From contig SBBU01000228.1 of assembly GCA_005239585.1 (NCBI GenBank), positions 1 to 8,308 of the forward strand: DNA of 8,308 nucleotides. Direction: 5' to 3'. Origin of the DNA: Planctomycetaceae bacterium. GTDB taxonomy: Bacteria > Planctomycetota > MHYJ01 > SBBU01. The notes below the pieces were generated by a model. The model was not told the DNA's origin and made no database searches. It saw only the letters and a list, made by a program, of their open reading frames with translations. The position numbers were made by a program, and so were the translations under genes. Position 1 is the stretch's first letter. The number at the start of each line of letters is the position of its first letter. Of the stretch, positions 1 through 5,379 are shown one piece after another.

Positions 1-474
1 CTCTTCATCAACTCCCTCTAACATCTCATCAACTACATCCATCTTCTGCTGATATGTCTTGTTTATGAGTGTTGTAATCTCCGCCTTTGGGGCAAGTACA
101 GGTTCAACATTCTTGCCGATCTTTGAAGCCAGCTCATCAAGCGGATGAAAATCGAGTGGATAACAGCTTGCCACTTTAACAGCGCTGTTTTCCTCGCTTA
201 CAGCTATCAGATTATGGTATCTTGCAAACTGCACGGGAACTTTTTCCATAAAGAAAGGGGGGACCTTGGCATCATTTAATCTATCGAAGACAGGGATATT
301 GAGCCATTTGCCGAAGACCTTTATCATCTGATGTTCTGTCAGATATCCATGATTGACCAGTACTCGATCAAGGGTTTGGTTGGTCGACTTGGTTAGCTTT
401 AAACAGTCATCAAGCTTGTCGTCGAGCGCTATCCCTTCCTCTTTAAGAATGGTTTTTAATATCGTAAGATTCAT
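1..474 (-). CDS. gspE: Type II secretion ATPase GspE, N-terminal part only (runs off the left edge)
   Basis: The frame is open from ATG at 474 to the window edge, giving 158 codons. Residues about 35-145 read as the GspE/MshE-type N-terminal domain: a short helical module (LVNHGYLTEHQM, then KWLNIPVFD) followed by an alpha/beta part with FMEKVPVQFARYHNLIAVS and a Pro-Leu-Asp segment near 106-113. In T2SS this domain docks the cytoplasmic ATPase to GspL at the inner membrane. The Walker A, Asp box and Walker B ATPase core would lie outside the window, so activity cannot be judged. An in-frame TAA two codons upstream rules out an earlier start, and no clear Shine-Dalgarno precedes the ATG. It is the fourth gene of the minus-strand operon, directly after gspD, which supports GspE. 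A PilB or MshE-type pilus ATPase has a similar N-terminus, but the secretin next door favours T2SS. The remaining gsp genes are expected beyond the left edge. Confidence 0.82.
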   Translation of the reverse strand, partial: MNLTILKTILKEEGIALDDKLDDCLKLTKSTNQTLDRVLVNHGYLTEHQMIKVFGKWLNIPVFDRLNDAKVPPFFMEKVPVQFARYHNLIAVSEENSAVKVASCYPLDFHPLDELASKIGKNVEPVLAPKAEITTLINKTYQQKMDVVDEMLEGVDEE

Positions 475-492
475 TTGTTACAATCTTTTTCC

Positions 493-551
493 GAGATCAC
501 AGAGGTCACAAGAGAAGATACCTTTGATCGTCTCTGTGTTCTCTGCCCTCT
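493..551. repeat. Imperfect palindromic element in the gspD-gspE gap (CAGAGAACACAGAG type)
   Basis: Two arms of about 20 nt, 493-515 and 531-551, are imperfect reverse complements around a loop of about 15 nt. The core CACAGAG (498-504) pairs exactly with CTCTGTG (532-538). On the minus strand the element contains CAGAGAACACAGAG and, further on, GACCTCTGTGATCTC. Similar CACAGAGAACACAGAGA / CTCTGTGACCTCTGTG hairpins are dispersed between genes in many environmental bacterial genomes; that likeness is from memory, not from a search. In the operon transcript it would fold just before gspE and could attenuate transcription or protect the RNA from decay. There is no U-tract, so it does not look like an intrinsic terminator. 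Confidence 0.55.
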
Positions 552-572
552 ATATCCTGCATTTTTCAATTA

Positions 573-2573
573 TTATCTATACTTGTCAATATCTTCCGGG
601 CCTGCAAACCTAAAGCTGGGTATAGAACCTATTGGATACTTGGGATCAAATTGCAGATTAAGCTTACCGCCTCTTTCTTTTTCAACAAAATCACGCCTTT
701 CTTTTGACAGATCAAACAGATCAGCAAGACTCTCATCATAAAGTATGTATGGGGTTATGAATATATAAAGAGTCTTTTTGGTCCCGCCCTTGCTGGTCTT
801 CTTAAAAAGTTCTCCCAGTATAGGAATTGAGGAGAGAAATGGAGCCTGAGTTAATCTATCTGTCTGACTCTGAGTAACAACACCTCCAACTACAACTGTT
901 CTCCCATTGTACATATTCACTGCCCCTAAGATATTTCTATTTGACTTGTTAGGAGGCGCACCAGCTTCACTTGCCAGTCCAAATTTTTCTATTTTTATAT
1001 CTATATCAAGTTTGAGTTGTTGAAAATCAGTAATATGCGGGGTGATCTCGAGGCTTGTTGTTGCCTTGGTAGTTTTAAAGGAGGATTGCACTGGACCGGT
1101 AGGTGTTATTACTGACTCTCGATAGGAAGTCTCGTCATCGAGAGTTATTTTAGCCTTCTGATTATCATCTGTGATCAGCTCTGGTTCATCGAGCACATTA
1201 ATAGTTGCCTTTCCCTCCAACATATTCATCAAGAATGGTATGTTACCTGCCTTTTCATGGAATATAGCAAGGTTAATTCCTGTTGTGTCGGCAGGTATGA
1301 TGTCTAAAATTCCGTCGTTATTGATATCTCTCAATGTAGAGAGCCCCATGCTTAGGCGCCCGCCCAGAGAGGCCTTGCCAAGCTTTTCAACCATTCTGTT
1401 TAGTTCAAAGGTAATGTCAAAGCTGTCGCTGCTCTGAATTTCAATTGCAGTGGCCTTGATAAGCACCTGAGGTCTGCGCTTATCTATCTTTGCTAGGAAC
1501 TGCTCGATAAGTTTGAACAGATTTCTATCTGTAACAACGATCAGCGAGTTTGTTTTCTTGTCAGCGACAATCGACAGAGTCCTTGCAAGAACGGGGGTTA
1601 CAGGAGATCCTGTGGTCGGTGTTGTGGGGGAAGGCGACACCCCTCCTGTACTAGTTGTACCAACCTTAAAGACCTCGCCAAGGATCTTGGCCGCATCCTC
1701 TGCAAGAGAATATCTCATTGTATGAACAAATATACCGGTCGTTTCGTAGCCTGATGTCTTGTCAAGCTCGTCGATTATCTCAAATATCTGCGGCATCCTT
1801 GTCTTAGAGGCCAAAATTATAAGGCTGTTAGTACGTGTATCTTCAACTATTTGTATTTTTTCCTGCTGTGTTCCCGGCGGTCTTGGTCCGGGCGTAGGTC
1901 CCGTAGTTGATGTCTGTACAAGAGTATTTACGATCTGGGTCAGCATCTTGGCTATATCTGGCGCCAATGAATTCTTGAGCTGCTTTACCTTCATCTCAAT
2001 GACCTCGCGCGGGACATCTGCCAGTTTTATCATATGTTCCAACCGCTGAAGATTGTGATCATAATCTGTAACTACCAAGACGCCGGATGACTCTAACGCA
2101 GCAATGTGCTGAAATCCAATTATTCTAAGCTGATTAGCAACCTCCTGAGCGTTTGCATGTTCCAGTTTGCGGATCCAAGTGACAAACTCATCATGAGGTG
2201 TGTCAACTTTTTCAACTATCTTCGGATAGAGTTTTCCGGCCTGAGTCCCGGGCTGGGGAGAGGCGAGGGCAATCTTATATATTTCCTTTCCTTTTTCTCC
2301 TACAGGAATGAGCGCAAGCCCATGCATCTGGAGAATTGCCTCGTATGCCCTGAAACGGTCATCATCGCTTAACTCCATAGGAGATGCATAATAAATCTTT
2401 CGATTCTCAAGGTTTAGGTCAGGGGTGTACATGAATTTTTTCTTGGTTTGTTTCTGGATGATATCAGTCCATACCTTCAGATTGACACCCTGTGCGCTAA
2501 CGCCCTTGTCCTTATCCTGAATTGATTTATCCTGGATAACAAAGGCCGCCAAAAATATTATAGATACTTTCAT
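573..2573 (-). CDS. gspD: Type II secretion outer-membrane secretin GspD
   Basis: This 666-residue protein should form the multimeric outer-membrane channel of T2SS. Domains in order: a short hydrophobic N-terminus (1-13), N0 (about 29-105), N1 (about 125-188), N2 (about 190-272), N3 (about 282-365) and the secretin core (about 366-612). The core shows LDEPELITDDNQKAKI, then VVVGGVVTQSQTDRL, then the hallmark PFLSSIPILGELF (578-590) and a closing LYIFITPYIL strand. N2 and N3 each carry the usual VEDTRTNSLII / VADKKTNSLIV signature, and each is split by a Pro/Thr/Gly-rich insert (221-236 and 305-328). Length suits the GspD family. The start is supported by AGGGAG at 2581-2586, 7 nt before the ATG. 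The gene begins 19 nt after the anti-sigma gene and is followed by gspE. Oddities are a very short signal-peptide core followed by an IQDK tandem, and an EF-hand-like DINNDGILD loop at 416-424. No N-terminal lipobox is visible. Confidence 0.93.
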   Translation of the reverse strand: MKVSIIFLAAFVIQDKSIQDKDKGVSAQGVNLKVWTDIIQKQTKKKFMYTPDLNLENRKIYYASPMELSDDDRFRAYEAILQMHGLALIPVGEKGKEIYKIALASPQPGTQAGKLYPKIVEKVDTPHDEFVTWIRKLEHANAQEVANQLRIIGFQHIAALESSGVLVVTDYDHNLQRLEHMIKLADVPREVIEMKVKQLKNSLAPDIAKMLTQIVNTLVQTSTTGPTPGPRPPGTQQEKIQIVEDTRTNSLIILASKTRMPQIFEIIDELDKTSGYETTGIFVHTMRYSLAEDAAKILGEVFKVGTTSTGGVSPSPTTPTTGSPVTPVLARTLSIVADKKTNSLIVVTDRNLFKLIEQFLAKIDKRRPQVLIKATAIEIQSSDSFDITFELNRMVEKLGKASLGGRLSMGLSTLRDINNDGILDIIPADTTGINLAIFHEKAGNIPFLMNMLEGKATINVLDEPELITDDNQKAKITLDDETSYRESVITPTGPVQSSFKTTKATTSLEITPHITDFQQLKLDIDIKIEKFGLASEAGAPPNKSNRNILGAVNMYNGRTVVVGGVVTQSQTDRLTQAPFLSSIPILGELFKKTSKGGTKKTLYIFITPYILYDESLADLFDLSKERRDFVEKERGGKLNLQFDPKYPIGSIPSFRFAGPEDIDKYR

Positions 2574-2592
2574 TTTATTACTCCCTGAAAAA

Positions 2593-3966
2593 TTACTTTG
2601 GTTTTATTTTAAAAGTAAATGGCACCGTAACCTCTTCATGCCCTACAATACGTTTGAATTCAGGTATCGAAACTGTAAACATTTCACCGGTTATATCTGT
2701 ATTTGGTATCAGGATTTCAAACGTCGGTTTTCCATCTTTCATACCCTTGAACGCAAATACGATCGGCACCAATGTCATCTTTGACCGAGCCATCGCCTTG
2801 TAGTACCCTTCAAATCTCCACTGGGCAATATGTGGAGAATCAAAACTGAGCATTGCAACCTCGCCTATAGGGTCTACAAATGCCTCTGATCCGCCTGCTA
2901 TTGTCTTGCCATTTAAAGTGACCTGCCCCTTCATTGACCTGCAGAATAATTTCTTGGGCCTATCGCTGGATGTTACAGAGTTCACTTTATAACCCTCCTG
3001 CGTCTGAACAATAACCAGATCCTGACGCTTCATCTGATGCTCAAAATCACTCCATATTTGCTCAGGGGTATTCTTGTTTGTATAGAAAACCACCTTCTTA
3101 TCGCCAATTATCTTGTTGGCTGGTTCGATGTTTCTTCCTGCTTTTTTTGATATCTGTACGCATGTCTGAGAGAGCGGGACATCATCCAGTCCTATAGTAA
3201 AATCCGGTCTTTTAAGCTCCTGCTTGATTGCCGCAGGTGTTGACCATACAAACATTCTTTTCAATGAAACTTCAACTGCAACCGAGCCGCTGCAAACCAG
3301 GGTATTATCCTCCTGATCAAACACAGTGTATCTAACTCGATCGTCTGTAGATAATTCCATGTAGATTTCTCCATCGCTTAGTTCAATTCGTCTTGATCTC
3401 TCTTTTCCAGCAAGTCTGACGTTACAAGTCTGGCTTAGATATATATCCGCTTCCGGTTCAACCCCATAGACCTGGAGTTTCATCACGCTATCTTCGGTTG
3501 TCCTGATATCTGCAGGGAAGCCAATGATCTGTCCTTCATTAATTTTTTTCCACTCTGACTGATTGGCCTCACGGAAATGGCCTTGGCCTGAAAGGCTTAT
3601 CACCTTGGCAGAGAGCGAACCTTGTGGAGTTCTTACAACAAGATATATAACAGTAAATATGGCGACTGCCGCAGTTGCGGCCAAAAGGGTTAGACGTATT
3701 GTGCCCGGCCTGCTGACACGATCAAACTTCTTCATGTATTCTTGATTCATTATGTTTTTGACATCTTCTCTACGCTGTGAGCTTGAGGGAATCTGTGGCA
3801 GCTCTTTAATGCTGGAGATCGCCGCTGCCACAGAGTTATAATTTTGTTTGCACTCGCTGCAGCCCTCTAAATGCTCCTTGATTAGCCTGGCCTCCTCGCT
3901 ATCAAGCTCGCCGAGGGCATAAGGGCTTATCCGCCTCTTTATGTCCTCACAGTATTCCCTTTTCAT
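2593..3966 (-). CDS. Membrane anti-sigma factor with FecR-like and secretin N0/STN-like periplasmic domains
   Basis: The 457-residue protein probably holds the sigma factor encoded just upstream at the inner membrane. Residues 1-45 form a zf-HC2-type anti-sigma domain with Cys6 and the H32-x3-C36-x2-C39 zinc motif. A single transmembrane helix follows at about 90-111, after a basic stretch. Residues about 120-235 look FecR-like: a GQGHF start, then EGQIIGFPADIRTTEDSVMKLQV, a LSDGEIYMEL strand pair and a closing VCSGSVAVEV. Residues about 255-331 match the secretin N0 / STN pattern, with DVPLSQTCVQISKKAGRNI, IIGDKKVVFY, TPEQIW and a final GYKV strand. The last 125 residues are beta-rich and unrecognised. 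ATG 3966 has AAGGGAG at 3973-3979 with 6-nt spacing and lies 18 nt past the sigma stop. Zinc finger, helix and FecR part are fairly clear; the N0 call rests on pattern likeness. Confidence 0.82.
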   Translation of the reverse strand: MKREYCEDIKRRISPYALGELDSEEARLIKEHLEGCSECKQNYNSVAAAISSIKELPQIPSSSQRREDVKNIMNQEYMKKFDRVSRPGTIRLTLLAATAAVAIFTVIYLVVRTPQGSLSAKVISLSGQGHFREANQSEWKKINEGQIIGFPADIRTTEDSVMKLQVYGVEPEADIYLSQTCNVRLAGKERSRRIELSDGEIYMELSTDDRVRYTVFDQEDNTLVCSGSVAVEVSLKRMFVWSTPAAIKQELKRPDFTIGLDDVPLSQTCVQISKKAGRNIEPANKIIGDKKVVFYTNKNTPEQIWSDFEHQMKRQDLVIVQTQEGYKVNSVTSSDRPKKLFCRSMKGQVTLNGKTIAGGSEAFVDPIGEVAMLSFDSPHIAQWRFEGYYKAMARSKMTLVPIVFAFKGMKDGKPTFEILIPNTDITGEMFTVSIPEFKRIVGHEEVTVPFTFKIKPK

Positions 3967-3984
3967 CTTGGTCTCCCTTGAAAA

Positions 3985-4602
3985 TTATCCTCCATGTTCC
4001 ACTGATTTCTGCATAGGACCCGACAAGGCCTCACCAATATCCATAAGCGCCTGATGGACTCGATATTTACAAGTACCCACAGGGGCGTCCGTTATCTTGG
4101 ATATCTCTTCATAACTCAAGTCCAGGTATGTCCTCAAAATAAGGGCCTCCCGTTTGACGTGTGAAAGTCTGGAGAGTGCCTCTCGCACCTTGATCTGCTG
4201 CTCAGTTTTCTCCAAAACTTCACCGGGTGTTAAATACTTTGATCCAAACAAGTTCTTCAGTGATACAGGTTTTGATTGATCATTCTCACTCTCCTCTTCA
4301 AGAGAAACATCTCTCTTTCTTTTTTTGGATTTAATGTAATCCAAACAAAGATTTCTGGCTATAGTGAAGATCCATGTAGAGAGCTTTGAGTTGGGTTTAA
4401 AATCAGAAATTTTTCTCACGACACGAATGAACGTCTCTTGAAAAATATCCTCAGCGGTATGCAAGTCATGTATATACTGGTAGATGAAGTTCATCAATGG
4501 TTTCTCCAGACTGGAAGTAAGTTCTTCATAGGCCTTTTCCTGACCTACAATAAGACTCTTTAGGAGTTTTTCTTCAGGCATCACTGCATCATTTCCTTCC
4601 AT
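3985..4602 (-). CDS. ECF-type RNA polymerase sigma factor (T2SS operon)
   Basis: A 205-residue sigma-70 family ECF protein, first gene of the sigma / anti-sigma / gspD / gspE operon. Region 2 spans about 24-97, with HTAEDIFQETFIRVVRKISDF (core-polymerase contact, -10 recognition) and LSTWIFTIARNLCLDYIKSKKRKR. A charged linker rich in Glu and Asp (about 98-130) leads to region 4 at about 134-193, whose helix-turn-helix reads LSYEEISKITDAPVGTCKYRVHQAL. There is no region 3, as expected for the ECF group. Likely partner is the anti-sigma protein encoded next. Start is uncertain: ATG 4602 has no Shine-Dalgarno, while GTG 4584 and ATG 4581 sit downstream of an AAGGA in the frame. The first option would lengthen the protein by only 6-7 residues that are not part of the domain. 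Its targets are not visible; control of its own operon is the usual expectation for such pairs. Confidence 0.9.
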   Translation of the reverse strand: MEGNDAVMPEEKLLKSLIVGQEKAYEELTSSLEKPLMNFIYQYIHDLHTAEDIFQETFIRVVRKISDFKPNSKLSTWIFTIARNLCLDYIKSKKRKRDVSLEEESENDQSKPVSLKNLFGSKYLTPGEVLEKTEQQIKVREALSRLSHVKREALILRTYLDLSYEEISKITDAPVGTCKYRVHQALMDIGEALSGPMQKSVEHGG

Positions 4603-4639
4603 TTATTTTAACGTCTTGGCAGTCAGTAAGTTGGGCTGA

Positions 4640-4668
4640 TTTTTACGTCTTTTTATTGAGCCTCACAA
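4640..4668 (-). promoter_or_regulatory. Candidate leftward promoter of the sigma / anti-sigma / gspD / gspE operon
   Basis: On the minus strand TTGTGA (4663-4668) is followed after 17 nt by TAAAAA (4640-4645). Each hexamer matches the sigma70 consensus at 4 of 6 positions, and the spacing is ideal. Transcription would start near 4633, about 30 nt before the first ATG. The match is modest, and if the operon is self-activated by its own ECF sigma factor the real promoter may use other elements here. Confidence 0.3.
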
Positions 4669-4671
4669 AAC

Positions 4672-4700
4672 CTTACGGTGGTAAAAGCTGCCACAGTAAG
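4672..4700. promoter_or_regulatory. Inverted repeat next to the leftward -35 (possible operator)
   Basis: CTTACGGTGG (4672-4681) and CCACAGTAAG (4691-4700) are reverse complements at 9 of 10 positions, separated by 9 nt. The half-site centres lie about 19 nt apart, close to two helical turns, which suits a dimeric DNA-binding protein. It starts 4 nt from the candidate -35 of the leftward operon. There is no U-tract in either direction, so a terminator is unlikely. Confidence 0.45.
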
Positions 4701-4708
4701 TGGGGCAA

Positions 4709-4749
4709 AATCCCGTACCATGCAGATAAATGCATGACTATGCGGGATT
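4709..4749. promoter_or_regulatory. Two-part inverted repeat overlapping the rightward -35 (possible operator)
   Basis: Outer arms AATCCCG (4709-4715) and CGGGATT (4743-4749) are exact reverse complements. Inner arms CATGCA (4719-4724) and TGCATG (4731-4736) are also exact, around a GATAAA loop. The last two bases of the right outer arm are the first two of the TTGAAG -35 hexamer, so a protein bound here would affect the second sigma gene. It lies 8 nt from the neighbouring inverted repeat. Confidence 0.5.
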
Positions 4750-4775
4750 GAAGAGCGGCAAGAGTTAATTATAAT
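4748..4775 (+). promoter_or_regulatory. Candidate rightward promoter of the second sigma / anti-sigma pair
   Basis: TTGAAG (4748-4753), a 16-nt spacer, then a perfect TATAAT (4770-4775). The -10 hexamer overlaps the first ATG of the sigma gene at 4774, so RNA would start near 4782. That is at or next to the second in-frame ATG, 4783. No Shine-Dalgarno precedes either ATG, consistent with a leaderless message. Confidence 0.5.
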
Positions 4776-5370
4776 GAAACTAATGGCAAAAACAAAGCCC
4801 GAAGGTCATAATCAGCCCTTAGTAGCCGATGATGTCCTAATTCAAAGGTTTAAAAAGGGTGATACTGTATCATTTGAGCGCCTAGTTCAGAGATATTCCA
4901 ATTATGTAGTCAGCATTGCATACAACATCGTAGGAGATGTGCACATTGCAAGCGATATGGCCCAGGAAACTTTTATAAAGATATACCACGGCATTGTAAA
5001 CCTTGAAGACCCCAGGCGCTTTAAAGGGTGGCTTTATTCAGTAGTCAGGTCGGTATGCATAGACTGGCTACGCAAAGAGAGAGTAAAGCATGCATCCATA
5101 GACAAGATTCAAGAGGATGGGATTTCAGTCGTGGACAAGACAACCGCTAATGCACCCTCTGCTGAACTTGAAGAACTACGAGAGCGAATTCTTATCACAA
5201 TTAATTCCCTGCCAAGAATCTATCAACAAATAGTGCTGCTGAAGCACCTCCGCAAGATGACTTATAAAGAGATAAGCGATTGCCTTGGTATTCCGATTGC
5301 AACAGTTGAAAGCAGGCTCTATAGGGCAAGATTAATGTTAAAAGACAGATTACAAGATTATTATCTGTAA
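4774..5370 (+). CDS. Second ECF-type RNA polymerase sigma factor
   Basis: A 198-residue ECF sigma factor transcribed away from the first. Region 2 is at about 34-105: SFERLVQRYSNYVVSIAYN, then HIASDMAQETFIKIY (core-polymerase contact) and FKGWLYSVVRSVCIDWLRKER. A linker with no known domain covers about 106-130. Region 4 is at about 133-195, with SLPRIYQQIVLLKHLRKM and the helix-turn-helix MTYKEISDCLGIPIATVES followed by RLYRARLMLK. It looks like a standard ECF protein with both DNA-binding parts intact. The stop is 9 nt before the next ATG, so it is very likely co-transcribed with the anti-sigma gene. The given start is the longest; the overlapping -10 hexamer suggests ATG 4783 (three residues shorter) may be the one used. 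The two sigma proteins here differ clearly along their length, so this is not a recent duplication. Confidence 0.9.
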   Translation: MKLMAKTKPEGHNQPLVADDVLIQRFKKGDTVSFERLVQRYSNYVVSIAYNIVGDVHIASDMAQETFIKIYHGIVNLEDPRRFKGWLYSVVRSVCIDWLRKERVKHASIDKIQEDGISVVDKTTANAPSAELEELRERILITINSLPRIYQQIVLLKHLRKMTYKEISDCLGIPIATVESRLYRARLMLKDRLQDYYL

Positions 5371-5379
5371 AGGATATAT

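Larger units (their letters stand above)
4605..4706. repeat. Two interleaved pairs of 13-nt direct repeats in the divergent promoter region
   Basis: Repeat A is ATTTTAACGTCTT at 4605-4617 and ATTTTTACGTCTT at 4639-4651, 12 of 13 identical and 34 nt apart. Repeat B is CAGTAAGTTGGGC at 4624-4636 and CAGTAAGTGGGGC at 4694-4706, also 12 of 13 identical and 70 nt apart. The order is A, B, A, B. The second A copy covers the candidate -10 of the leftward promoter. They could be binding sites for a regulator or ECF promoter elements; which is not evident from sequence. Confidence 0.5.

Noticed and set aside
353..741. Two overlapping plus-strand open frames across gspE, the gap and the gspD end
   Set aside because: They cover opposite-strand genes and the palindromic element, and their Ser/Leu-rich translations look like shadow frames.
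4603..4773. CRISPR array or transfer RNA in the repeat-rich divergent region
   Set aside because: The repeats are only 13 nt, occur twice each with uneven spacing, and no cloverleaf can be drawn.
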